64,000 bases of DNA from Rhypophila decipiens. Its lineage: Eukaryota; Ascomycota; Sordariomycetes; Sordariales; Naviculisporaceae. The DNA lies in NCBI GenBank assembly GCA_033297075.1, contig MU858060.1, positions 388,415 to 452,414 on the forward strand. The letters run 5' to 3'. The position numbers and the translations under genes were made by a program. Below, piece after piece: positions 39,334 to 49,896 of this stretch. The notes beneath the pieces were generated by a model. It worked only from the letters and a program-made list of their open reading frames with translations. It had not been told where the DNA came from and ran no database searches. The first letter of the stretch is position 1; every line of letters starts with the position of its first letter.

Positions 39334-40175
39334 ATGCCTGGAGGTGTCACTGTTCGGGACGTCGATGTAGGTTCTTGATCAATTCTTCCGCCATGCGGCG
39401 GCTTCTTGGCCCCCCGCGGCTCGACCACTTCTTTCCCTATCGGACAACCCGCACGGCCAACTTTTGTGCGCAAGCCTGAGATGGCCGGCGACGACATCCC
39501 ATGGGCTTCCGGCAATATGGAAGAAACAATTGGAGCAGGCGCGAGGGGGTCGAAAGACCTCTGAAGACGGAATGATGCTAATTAACGGTTTTTTTGTGGA
39601 TCAATAGCCCCAGAAGTTCGTCACGGCCTATGCTGCTTTCTTGAAGCGTCAGGGCAAGCTGCCCGTCCCTGGTATGTAATGCGTTGTCCCCTTTTGCAAT
39701 TGCCAGTTGTCGTGGCGCGAGTTGGTGGGACTAACATGGTGATCTCGCACAGGTTGGGTTGACACTGTCAAGACTGGTCCCGCCAAGGAGATGCCTCCCC
39801 AGGATATCGACTGGTTCTACGTCCGCGCCGCTTCCGTTGCCCGTCACGTTTACCTCCGCAAGACCGTCGGTGTTGGTCGTCTCCGCAAGGTTCACGGCAG
39901 CGCCAAGAACCGTGGCAGCCGCCCCTCGCACCACGTCGCCGCCTCTGGCAGCGTTGACCGCAAGGTCATGCAGGCCCTTGAGAAGATCCAGGTCCTCGAG
40001 CACGATGAAGACAAGGGTGGCCGTCGCATCACCCAGCAGGGTCAGCGTGATCTCGACCGTAAGATGATTCCCTGTCGTTCGCAAACGTCAAGATCTCCAT
40101 GCTCACACTATCGTAACAGGTATCGCCCAGACCGTTGCTGAGGCTGACGCGGAGTCGGAGGAGGAGGACGAGTAA
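39334..40175 (+). CDS. RPS19: 40S ribosomal protein S19 (eS19)
   Basis: Four exons: 39334-39366, 39608-39671, 39753-40058, 40120-40175, giving 152 aa. Introns are 241, 81 and 61 nt; exon phases (0, 1, 1) join the conserved sequence without gaps. eS19 sits in the 40S head and is needed for late 18S rRNA processing. The core WFYVRAASVARHVYLRK and the KNRGSRPSHH segment are unmistakable, and the tail is acidic (ESEEEDE). I looked for C/D boxes in the 241-nt first intron: an ATGATGC is present near its 3' end but no D box follows, so no snoRNA is called. Confidence 0.98.
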
Positions 40176-41101
40176 ATTTTCATCACTGCAGGACTTGTCA
40201 TGACACACAGGATCCCCACCCACCAAATCAAAGGGTTATTATGGCAGTTATGAGGTTCAAGGCACTTTTCAGGCGTGGTTCTAGATTCCCGGTAGCATAA
40301 GGTTCAGGCGTCAAAAATGGATTGCTGCTTGCTTTGTGTCTTGCTCGTCTACCGCATCTGTGTTTACCCATTCCCAGAATACAAATGTGGTAACTCTTCC
40401 TTCCAATCATCTGTGTCCCTCCATGTGTTTTCAATCGGTCGTGTCCCCTGAAGCTGCATTGTACGGAGTTTCGAGGTTGCGTAGTACGTCCAAATGATAT
40501 GTGTTGAGGGCTGAATACCTTTGAAAGGTGAAGGTCGTGTCGTGGACCCTATGCCACACAGCTTTGCTGTGACCATGATGCCAATAATACGTCACGTCAT
40601 TCACTTGGACTTTTTTGAAACAATCGCAGAAACCATTTAATTGCCGTTCTGGACTGGTGAAGCGAATAAATTCAAGGTTCCGTGAGAACTGCGTCTATCA
40701 ACCATTCTGCTCAAATCCACCGCACCTTGTCCAGCTGAACGGCGATTTCCCAAAGTTGAAATATCAACAAACCGCCGCGATCCTAAGAGGCCATTTGAGC
40801 ATGCAACACACCCATCCGTCGCTTGCTATAAAGCCATTTCGTGGATATTTCCCCTGGGTTATATCCTCGTGGCCTCCAAGATGATGCCAATCAGCCATGC
40901 GCAAGCTCGAACCCATCCACCCATGCCTCATGCTTCGTCCTTCCGCCCGAAGAATGATGAGCCCCTGCAAAGATATCGCAAAGTAGAATAGCCGACCCGG
41001 AGAGGAAAAACAAGCCAGCAATGAAGAGTTGAAACAAAGAATGATAGCAAGACATGGTAAGAAAAGAAACAACAACAAAAGCGCCTAGTATCCTCCCTGA
41101 T
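40176..41101. other. Convergent intergenic spacer
   Basis: No gene is supported between RPS19 and the last exon of the ankyrin-deaminase gene. It should contain both 3' UTRs. Confidence 0.45.
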
Positions 41102-43233
41102 TCAAAGATAATGCGGCATTTCTATCCCATGGGAGCAACGCCGCGGCTTGATCTCGTCCGGCAAAGTACCCTTCCCGAAATGCTCCTCGAAATACCGCCG
41201 GGTATCTCGACAGATCCTCTCGGAGGATCGGATAGATCCAGCCAGTGTGTTGTTCAAGGGGCCCTGGATTTGAGCCCTGGTGTTATCTTGAAGAGTTTAA
41301 TGTGAGTTAGCGCCTTGTTCATTGGTCAGTAATGTGGATGAGAAGGAGGGAGGAAGAGGAGCCAGATTGTTACTTACCAGATTGTTACTTACCAGATTGT
41401 TACTTACCAGATTGTTACTTACTGGAAAGTTGGCGTCGCTTCTGCTGGTGAAAGCGAACTGCATCTGCAAACGTACTCTTCTCGCGCATTGTCGCCTGTT
41501 TGCGGACTGTGCTGCGCGACGGTTGCTTGTTCTTTGAGCCCCTGGGACGACCTCGGTTGGGCTTCTTTACAATTGGCGAGGTCGGGGCTGGTGTTCGTCT
41601 GTACTTGAAATGATCCAAGTCTAGCTTGGTCTTTGGGACGTTGCGGGTTCTTGGTGCTTGTGGAGACTCAAAGAACGCCGATCTATTCCCGTCGGCTCCG
41701 GTGATGGTCGACGCTGGGACAACTTCGCTCGCCCGACTAGCAGGCTGTGAGCTCTCCGAGACGATGGCCGAAGACGTCGCCATATGGTATTCGGCCTTGC
41801 CGACTTTGTGTCCAGCTGGCTTTGCAATAGTAGGACCCCATCTTGTCCACTAGGAAGAAGAGCGGGTCAGTATATCTCATGTAAACACACAGCACAATGG
41901 GGTTGTGCGGGAAGAGGCTGGGCGAGAAGAGGGACTTACAGGAACAGGTGGGCTTGTATATTCGATTGGATTAGGAGCATATTTAAACTTCGAGCGCTCG
42001 GGTGGGGTTTGTATCAAGGCCTCCCGCATGGGTTGAAGTTCGATGTTCGTCACGTTGTCTTCCTCAAAACTTGTATCTTGTCTCGGGGCCGCTACGGCTT
42101 GAGACACGGGCTGCTTTCTAGTGCCATTCCGTCGCTCTCTGTTGGCGACAGTAGGGACGGTCTTGACGGCAAAGGAAACCCCTGTGGTCTCCTCGAGGCG
42201 GGTAAGAAACCCGAGACAACTAAAGGGATGAACATGTTAGCAGCTCTTCATGGTTCGTATAGGGCGTATTAATGTAAAACATACTTGGCGCATGGATTGT
42301 GGTTGAGGAAAATCCACGCCTTCGATTCATCCTCCTCAAGCTGAACATCCTTGAGCCCCCAGAGTCGATCCAGGTTGTTCGTCGTGAAATACTTGAGCAA
42401 GAGTAGTAGGACCCAAACTAGACCTAGCTGTTTTTCCACGCTAGATACACCGTTAGTCGGACAACACATCAGAAATATTTTGGGAAGAGCACTTACTGGC
42501 TACCGAGATGGCGTCCACTGTTCGCGGCGTTGATTTCTGGACAGTGGCTGCGACCACTGTCCAGAAATCCCTGCTCAGGCAGGTGAAACTTGAGGAAATT
42601 TGCAGTTTTTCGGACAAGTTCGGTGAAGGTCCCATTGGGGAGTAGCCCAGCCTTGAAGACGGTATATCCGTGAGCCCAGCCACTGATCGCAGCCGCCGTG
42701 GGAAGGGTGTCCTTTGGCCCGGCAATGTACCCGTAGGTAGAGTCGTCGGTGTCGGTGGGTGTCGGCAAAGGGATGGTGATTACTTTTTTGGGGATGACAA
42801 GATTTTTCCCATCAAGAAAAATTACCGAGTTCGAGAGTGGATGCTCTTTTGATAGCATTGACCTCATGGCCACCGGATAGCGAAGCAGTTTGCTGAGCTT
42901 CGTACTTTCTCTACCGACATCATCCTCGTGGCGGTAACCAAACTTCTTGAACAGGGCCAGGTATCGGCCCCGAATCTTTCTGTGATTATACCTGGCCGGG
43001 GTCCGGCCGTTTTGGTCCCGAACTGACAAGCTGGCCCCCTTGCGAAGGAGGAGACAAGTGATACGGAATTTCCGAATGATGATACTTATATGGAGCGCCG
43101 TCATTTTATTGATGGTGGTTTGCCTGTTGATGTCTTCTCCCTGTCGGAGCAGCTCTTTAACCCTTTTGAGGTCTCCCGCGAAGACTGCTTGATGGAGATT
43201 ACCCAGGCCCAGGGCCTTTACCAAAGCATCCAT
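41102..43233 (-). CDS. Ankyrin / deaminase-fold / AT-hook protein
   Basis: Five coding exons: 43233-42497, 42440-42285, 42219-41940, 41849-41423, 41286-41102, giving 594 aa. All introns (56, 65, 90, 136 nt) have GTAAGT/GTATGT donors, and the model is phase-consistent. An in-frame ATG at 43479 could add 82 residues. Residues ~13-80 form about two ankyrin repeats (LHQAVFAGDLKRVKELL, TALHISIIIRKF). Residues ~150-320 look like a nucleic-acid-type cytidine deaminase: H-x-E (His246, Glu248) followed by P-C-x-x-C (Cys296, Cys299), the zinc site and catalytic glutamate of the superfamily. The closest style is the bacterial toxin-derived, SsdA-like group. An AT-hook (NRGRPRGSKNK) lies near 490. A conserved-looking C-terminal segment follows. 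Deamination of DNA or RNA is inferred, not shown; substrate and role are unknown. Confidence 0.75.
41362..41421. repeat. 15-bp minisatellite, four perfect units
   Basis: Four exact copies of CCAGATTGTTACTTA lie inside the last intron of the ankyrin-deaminase gene, abutting its 5' splice site. Read on the minus strand each copy supplies GTAAGTAAC, a perfect 5' splice-site sequence, so four donors spaced 15 nt occur in a row (first bases 41422, 41407, 41392, 41377). Confidence 0.95.
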
Positions 43234-43612
43234 GATCCTCTTGAGACCGGCGCAATGGCTAAATGCAGGATCAGTGTCTGTCTTCCGAGGGGTGGTCAAG
43301 AGCGACGAGGTTGGGTTATCGGGGTTCGAGACCGAGAGAAAGTCAAGACTTGTCAGAGGCGGTCTTTCTTTGACTAGTGGGGTACCCGGGAGGAGTTGAA
43401 GGATAGTAGGCAGGAAAGAGGGTAGGGTAGGCCGTCCGAGTGTTGGGGATGAGAACAAAGAAACGAGGCAATTTACCAACCGTGCCGTGAAGATTTGCCG
43501 AGGTGGGTGAGTAGGTATTTTGTGAACGAGGTGAGCTTTTGGGTAAGAATCGGAGTATGTGGATGTCTGTTATAAAATAGAACGAGAGAGAGAGAGAGAG
43601 TCTGTGTGTGTG

Positions 43613-43667
<55 letters not shown>

Positions 43668-44428
43668 CAAACCGGTGGTCAACCAGACCTGACGCGTCGT
43701 TGAGTTCAGTCAACACGGTTCTTTAAGAAACAAGGATGCCGGCGAGGAAAAACAGTAAACACGAGAAATCTAAGAACAGATGAAATTAGGCAGAGCGAGG
43801 TAGAGTGAGGAAGAAGGTAGCTTGGAGTCCGACTACCTACATGATACAGCCGCAAGAGGGAGAAGTGCCTCGTTGGCTCAGTCTCCAGATACCGAAAGTT
43901 GGATGAGAAAGGGAGCTGCTTTCCCACCTTGAATAGCGGGAAGGCCACCTCGAGCCCTCTGGAGAGTTTAATGGACTAGTGTGATTCACAGCAAGTGAGG
44001 AAAGGTGACTTTCTGTTGATATTTGCGCTCTCGAATTGTGCCCGGCTGGCTCTCTTGCTAGCACGAGCCGTAGAGATGAGATGACCAAGTGACCGAGCAC
44101 ACTGATATGCGAACCAAACTGTGAAACAGTGAGCGGGGCAAAACGAAAGAGAGCAATAAGAAACGATGCCAGAGAAGATATGAAAACAATCAGGAGTGTG
44201 GGTATCAAGTATGCCCCAAACCTCCACCTCAACTCCAGGCCAAGCACTATCGGCTATGCTCTTTCCCTTCCATTATTTCTCATCAAGTGCCGGCTCTACC
44301 GTGAAAATAACCATACTATCCGTCTACCATTCATCCACAAGGGAAATTACCCAAAAAAGTACAGTCTTCACTATCAAGGCGCACCATCCCAAACAGCCAG
44401 CATCCAGTGGGGAGCAATCTTCATCCTT
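43234..44428. other. Intergenic region upstream of ankyrin-deaminase gene
   Basis: It contains the probable promoter and leader of the leftward deaminase gene, a GA/TG microsatellite at 43584-43665 and the 3' flank of the ZIP transporter. The part 43234-43479 is open in frame with the deaminase gene and could be extra N-terminal coding sequence or leader. No other gene is supported. Confidence 0.45.
43584..43665. repeat. Compound (GA)n-(TG)n-(GA)n microsatellite
   Basis: About 8 GA units, a short run of TG, then about 25 further GA units. It lies some 350 bp upstream of the deaminase gene start; on the coding strand it is a CT tract, common in fungal promoters. Confidence 0.95.
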
Positions 44429-45622
44429 TCACGCCCATTTCGCAAGGAGAGCCATCAGCCCGACTCCAGCGGCAACACACGCATACGCCCTGAGCTGCAT
44501 TTTGAGCCCAGCTTTCCTCATATCGGGGTTGAACATGAACTCGTGGGCCAGTAGCTCGACCAGACCAGTGTACATGAGTATTCCTCCGCTGATGGCGTCA
44601 AACACGCCGTTGACAATCTTGCTCGTCGAAGCATCCAGAGCAAGGGACTTGTTGACCCCCAGCCCAATTCCTATGGCAATAGGAGTGCTAATCGCGTACA
44701 GACCGGCAAGGAAGTATGGCGTCCACCGCCTGCTATCGGCAGGCCACGTGGCTGTCGCGAGACGAGCTCCCAGACCAAGTCCTTCAAAGGTCTGGTGGAA
44801 AACCAGCACCACAAACAAGATGATGAAGTTGTTGGTTACCGCGAGGGTTAAACCGATGAAGATGGAATGAAATATGACGCCAAACTCGAGGATAAAGAGA
44901 GCCGTCATCTGGGCCGCAAAGTTGGTGTGCGAATCGCCCTCGACGTGATCACGCTGGTGGGCAAGATGTTCCTCTCCGCCTGGTAAGTAGCTGACCTCTT
45001 TTTGCAAGCCCGTCCCGGCCTGGACGTCCTTCAAAGCCCCGTCATTGCCGGGAGTGGTTGTGGTATCGGCTGACGTAGCAGATTTCCCGCTCGATCCGGA
45101 TTCCAGATCCGCCTGATGGGAAGATTTGCGCCCCATGAGAGACGGAGATGAAGCAGTGCTCTTGGGTTCGTGGACGTGCGTATGGCTGTGACCATGATCA
45201 TGGCCATGGGCGGAGGAAAATCCCCAGTCAAACTGCGCCACCACGATCTCGACCAGAAACATGACCATGACCGTCATGAGCCCGATCGCCATGGCCCAGT
45301 CATAATCCGGGAGCCTGTCGGCCAAGCACTCGTCGCGCAGGTTATCGGAGGCGGGCGAAAGTAGGTGCATCCACGCTGTCGCCAGGATGACGCCGGAGCC
45401 GAAATATTTTGCGATGAAGAAGCATGCTTGTGGCACTTTTAACCTGGATGTTCGTGCCAGCCAGACGGGAAGGATGGCGCCTATGCCCGAGCCTGCCAGA
45501 ATGACAAAGATGGAAGCAATCCGGAGCCCCCAATAGTCGCTGCTTGCCTCGGCGCGATCGCACGTCGGGGTAAGACTCCCCTCCTCCCGGCGAGCAAGAA
45601 GGACGGAATGAAGCCCATGCAT
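44429..45622 (-). CDS. ZIP-family zinc transporter (Zrt1/Zrt2-like)
   Basis: Single exon, 397 aa. ZIP proteins carry Zn2+ (sometimes Fe2+) into the cytosol, here probably across the plasma membrane. There are eight predicted hydrophobic segments, the first three in residues ~32-145 (GLRIASIFVILAGSGIGAIL; FFIAKYFGSGVILATAWMHLL). A His-rich cytosolic loop (HGHDHGHSHTHVH) lies near residue 140. The conserved transmembrane IV/V metal site is visible as HSIFIGLTL and HQTFEGLGLG. Length equals fungal Zrt1/2 transporters. A near-consensus zinc-response element sits 567 bp upstream (separate entry). Substrate preference for zinc over iron is inferred from the Zrt1/2 likeness. Confidence 0.95.
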   Translation of the reverse strand: MHGLHSVLLARREEGSLTPTCDRAEASSDYWGLRIASIFVILAGSGIGAILPVWLARTSRLKVPQACFFIAKYFGSGVILATAWMHLLSPASDNLRDECLADRLPDYDWAMAIGLMTVMVMFLVEIVVAQFDWGFSSAHGHDHGHSHTHVHEPKSTASSPSLMGRKSSHQADLESGSSGKSATSADTTTTPGNDGALKDVQAGTGLQKEVSYLPGGEEHLAHQRDHVEGDSHTNFAAQMTALFILEFGVIFHSIFIGLTLAVTNNFIILFVVLVFHQTFEGLGLGARLATATWPADSRRWTPYFLAGLYAISTPIAIGIGLGVNKSLALDASTSKIVNGVFDAISGGILMYTGLVELLAHEFMFNPDMRKAGLKMQLRAYACVAAGVGLMALLAKWA

Positions 45623-47359
45623 GACGAGGAAATGCGTTACAATGTCGTCGGTTTAGTTGTCGGTGGAACCGTACGCTTCTGGATATACCGGTATAACAAG
45701 TGGTCGTGTTGGGTGGAAAGTGCCGGACCGCCGGTAGGTCAACAATTAGGGGTAAAATCCGAAATTTAAAACCCTCAACAGTAGACCATGAAACGTTTAC
45801 CCTCTCCAGAATAAATAGCGGAGCGAGGACGGGGGAGTGGAGGCGGAATCTGTTCCCACGATCGAAGCAGGCTTCGCAAGGAGTCGAGCTCACAGTCTTG
45901 AAGACAGGGCTTCCTCGGCAGGGGGTTCCCTGGTCTTTTCGTTTCTGGTTTTCTATGGACCTCGCCTCCGAAGACCAGGTAAGTGACTTACTGCTAGTCT
46001 AGATTTTGCCGATGCGACAAGACATTAATATTGACAGGATGACAGTCTTTTGGGAGGATGAAAGCAAGAAAAGAATACAGGATGGGGCGATAAATAATTC
46101 CGAAAGACAAACATCAAAGGAACAAGGCGAGTTGGCTTTCCTCAAAATATATGCCTTCCATGGAAAATCGGAGGGGACCTTGACGAGAACCTTGATGGTC
46201 AAGACGGTTTCAAAAGCTCTGCGTAATCGCACGTGGGGCACCACCTCAGCAACAAATACTCTGCTCGCTGGACCAGCCCAACTCACGGAAATATTGTGTG
46301 CGAGCCTGGATCCAATATACGATATTCTGTAAATCCGACACCAATACTTTCTATATACAATGCAGTGAGTTACTCAAAAACAAGCCTCAATTAATTTACC
46401 GAGACACAACGCAGTGATCGTTCGGGGGCATTCGGCACTCGAGAGTCGAGACACGGCACGAGCGGCTGGCACAAAGACAATCTGCTGCAATTGCGCAGAC
46501 TTCTGGAGGATTCCAGGAGAAACGGAGAAGCTGTTGGTACTCGTAGTCTAACCGTCATCAGCAACTCCGCTACCTCTGACCGCCTGCCATTGGGAACTGA
46601 CAAGATACAAAATCCAACCAGCCAGATTAAACACTTTTGACGTTATGTTGATACTGGGCGGAACTCGGTGGTCTCGGGAGGTTTGCGCAGCAAGTCGGAG
46701 TCTTGGGCATGGGTGTGGTTCATTCCTAATCAACCTTATCCTGCTTGCTCTTGTTCGACGTGACAACCGAACGTCATTGGCCCACCGGGACAGAACAAGG
46801 GCCTTTTTTTGTAACTGTCCATCAAGGTTCTCAATTCCCCGTCCACCATTCATTCCGCTTTTGGTTGGCGGGGATGATCCATCCTTCAATCGCTTTGATC
46901 AGCCAGCCACTATCAATACCTCCTGAAGACGACAGATGAAAGGTGTTCTAGACAGTCCCTAAACTAGTGTTTTCAAGTTGTCTTCCCGGCCAGTTCCTTA
47001 CCCATTCCAGCACGCCACGAAAATATCGGGTTGATGCATGAATGTTCAACTGTCCGGGCATGAGGTCTCGTGCGGCCTCGGGACTGGAGAGCACATGAGT
47101 ATGCACAGATGACCTCTTTCAACGACCGGTAGCCAATGCGATTAGTAACCAGGTGTGGCAACGAAAAATCCGCTCACTCTACACGTGTATACTGCATATG
47201 CCACGTTGAACAGCATTTTGGGCCATGACAACCGGTGGTGCGAGTCCCGACAGAGCGTGTTTCACCGCAGTTCTGAGGCAAAGAGTGCCGAGAGTCTTGG
47301 CATTGACTTGAGCCTCGGGCCTTGCCAACGACAGTGTTGGGTAGGTGGCTTGTGCTCAT
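45623..47359. other. 1.7-kb intergenic region
   Basis: Promoter region of the ZIP gene on the left and 3' flank of MDM10 on the right. A plus-strand frame of 108 codons (46006-46332) has no recognisable features and I do not call it. Apart from the zinc-response-like element I see nothing defined. Confidence 0.4.
46177..46199. promoter_or_regulatory. Putative zinc-response elements (ZRE)
   Basis: ACCTTGATGGT (46189-46199) matches the Zap1 consensus ACCTTNAAGGT at 10 of 11 positions. A second ACCTTG is 12 bp away at 46177; on the minus strand both read CAAGGT, the core recognised by the Aspergillus zinc regulator ZafA. They lie upstream of the zinc transporter, the gene class these factors induce under zinc starvation. 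Confidence 0.45.
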
Positions 47360-48789
47360 TCATGAAGAATATTGAACCTCAAGACCCAGGCTCCGAAAGG
47401 GCTCGCCCAGCTTATGCAGGTCAATCCCAGTCCCGAGACTGAAAATAAGTGATTTGGCGCGACCCTCCCAGAGCAGTCCGATTCGAAGCCTCTGATCCAG
47501 CCGGGCCTTCAATACCCCGAGATACTTGTCCTCCTTTGCTTCCGACAACCCAGGCTGTGCGAAATCTCTGGTTACTTTGTCGGTGTCTGATCCCCCAACT
47601 GGTATCCACGCCAATTTCTCCTCGAAAGATCTTTCCCGCGGTCGTGGCGGAGGGGGTGCGGCCCCTAGGAGGAAGCCAGCGGGCCGTCGGTTGCTCCATA
47701 ACTCCATGCCTACCGACCACTCACTCTCGTAGCTGTAGACGTTGAATTCCATTCTCGTTGCTAGTGAGCAGTAGTCCTTAGCCAAGACAGCGTAAGTGGC
47801 GCTGATATTCCCCATCAGCGGGTTGATGGTCAAGGCTGCCGTCAGCGGGGAGCCCTTGTGCGCTGGGAGGGTCGAAAAGCGGCCCCCCAGAGACATTCCC
47901 CCTGACTTATTGAGCGTGCCGTAGTAGAGCTCACCACCAGCACTGAAGCGACCGTAAATACGCTCTCTTTCACCACCAGTGGTGTCGCTTGTTGCGCCGC
48001 CTAGGGGTGGAGCGATGGCCGACGAGGAAGTATCCCCCCCAAAGTTGTAGAGACCCCGAACACCAAGCAGTCCACCATCAGTGGACGCAAGCCCTTCGAT
48101 TCCATATTTTCCTTTGTCGTACTGCACCAGTCCAAGCATGGTCCCTCCATTTCGCAGTGATTGGTCACTAACTGCGGATAGCTGCACTTGTAATGCTGGG
48201 CTGACCCGCTTGATGATTAAGCCCTCGAGGAGCGATTGCGGGAGGTACAGTCGTCCGTAGAGCAGAGAGCTTCCGACTTTGCTCGTCTCTGTCGGTGTCG
48301 GTAGTGCAGCAGTCTGGGATTCATGAGTCGTTGGCGTCAGAGGGATGACAGAAGCCTGGACTGTGTCAGTCGGTAGCCGACATGGTTGCGCTCGTGAGCC
48401 AAGGTCATGGAGTCTGCGGAAGGACTGTAAGAGAGCTGGTAAAGGTATCGTTTCGGATTTGGCCGCGATGTTTTTCAGGGGAACTGATGTATATAGGTAC
48501 GAGATTGAGCCGTCAACGATATCAACGCTGCCGAGTTGGTAACTTGTCGCAAAGTGTGGCGTCGCAAGGGACGAGAGCGTCAAACGCAGGCCTCGCGGTA
48601 ATGGAAAGTCGATCAGTTCTACCAGCCAGGCGCCTTTGTTAGTATCTCGTCCCAATGCGCCAGATTTTGCGCAGAATAGACCGGATGCTGACCTCGGGCT
48701 GTCGTGTTAAGCTCCTTGTATGTGTTGTCGTCGTTCCATCCTGTCGCGCCGTAGAAGGCGTTCGTGATGTAGTGCATAAACTCTCGCAT
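47360..48789 (-). CDS. MDM10: Mitochondrial outer-membrane ERMES subunit MDM10
   Basis: Two exons: 48789-48693 and 48618-47360, giving 451 aa. The 74-nt intron starts GTCAGC, has a perfect TACTAAC branch and ends GTAG; joining yields the conserved ARELIDFPLPRGL. MDM10 is a beta-barrel of the outer mitochondrial membrane. It tethers ER to mitochondria in ERMES (with Mmm1, Mdm12, Mdm34) and also acts in the SAM complex. The family N-terminus (MREF.HYITNAFYGATGWNDDN) and the alternating amphipathic strands of the rest fit. A Pro/Arg-rich insertion (PPPPRPRERSFEEK) near residue 365 lies in a loop and varies among species. Confidence 0.96.
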
Positions 48790-49250
48790 TTTTGCTGTAG
48801 GATTGAATATGCACCCATGTGTTCAGAGTTTGTTAGGTCGTGTTCTCCCTAGGACGCCATTCAGCCAACCTGTATTTCTTCCGATGGAAATGCTGGCTTT
48901 TTGAGATCTGGATTCGGGTGGGTTTGCTGTTGCAGGTCGCCGAGCAGTCGCAGTCGCTCTGGGGAAGCCCACCGGCCCCACAGCACCTGAAGCTCAGTGG
49001 GGCCAATCAATACACAGTACCACGTACACCACTGGCACCTACGGGGTACTTCATCAACAATGTTGCAAACTCCCGTCCCGGTTCACATGTTTTGGACAGT
49101 CAATCAACTGGTCACCGACATTACAGAGAGAAATGGTAAATGGCGAATCAGCCCAGCTCGTTTCTCAACTTCTAGATTACACTACATCCACACCTTGGAG
49201 ACTGATCTTGGATCTGTCTTTTCTCGCCTTGATACTCCAATCTCTGCCCT
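48790..49250. other. Intergenic spacer MDM10 promoter
   Basis: A 461-bp gap upstream of MDM10 and downstream of scytalone dehydratase. No gene or defined element seen. Confidence 0.4.
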
Positions 49251-49896
49251 CTACTTGCTCCCCTCACCAAAGTTGTCACGGCCGCTTGCAAACACCTTGT
49301 CGAAATCATACTCGGACCATCGAATATTGGGGTTGAGACCAGCAAATTTCCACACGCCGTTGACCTTCTTGTAGTAGTGAGTGTTGTGGCTATGAGCATG
49401 GCCCTTGACCTCGACATGCTGCATAGTCTCGTCGGTGTAGACCTGGTGGGGCACGCGGAGCTGGTGGTAGCCGATGATCTCGTCCTCTGACACCTTCTCC
49501 CACTTGGAGGCACCGCTCATGAAGTGCTGTGTGCGCAGCAGCTTGTTGCCCAAGACAGATGGGTCTGATGCCATCTGGACGAACTCGTCTGCAGGCATGG
49601 CCTCCCAGAGCTTGTTGAGGAACGACCGGTAGTCGACCTGCGATTCTCAGTTGACCACGGTCAGGCTCATGATTCTGCTGGGTTTTCTCGGAAATCAACC
49701 TACCCGGAGAGTTGGAGCGATGCATTTCCTCAGGCGTTCCCAGTCCTTGGAGTCATAACTGTCGGCCCATTCAAAAGCTGCCTCGGTGCACCCGATGTAG
49801 TCTGCCGTATGCCACTCGTTAGCCGCTTGCTCTCTGGTCTCGTTTGCTGGCGAACAAACCATCAAAGGTGATCTTGAGCTTTTTGTCGGTGGCCAT
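49251..49896 (-). CDS. SCD1: Scytalone dehydratase (DHN-melanin pathway)
   Basis: Three exons: 49896-49860, 49801-49704, 49637-49251, giving 173 aa. Introns are 58 nt (GTTTGT donor, GCTAAC branch) and 66 nt; the first removes an otherwise in-frame stop and restores the [14 protein letters not shown] core. The enzyme dehydrates scytalone to 1,3,8-trihydroxynaphthalene, and also vermelone, in dihydroxynaphthalene melanin synthesis. Residues corresponding to the known Magnaporthe active site are all present: Tyr28, Asp29, Tyr48, His83, His109, Ser128 and Asn130. Length matches the family (172 aa in rice blast). No other melanin gene is adjacent, so it is not part of a cluster in this window. It indicates a melanin-forming mould. 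Confidence 0.97.

Noticed and set aside
39367..39607. Possible snoRNA in RPS19 intron 1
   Set aside because: An ATGATGC is present near the 3' end but no D box follows it and no rRNA complement was noticed.
41415..41417. TAA taken as the stop of the ankyrin-deaminase gene
   Set aside because: It lies inside a perfect 5' splice site; splicing to 41286 with a GCTAAC branch continues in frame for 62 codons of convincing protein.
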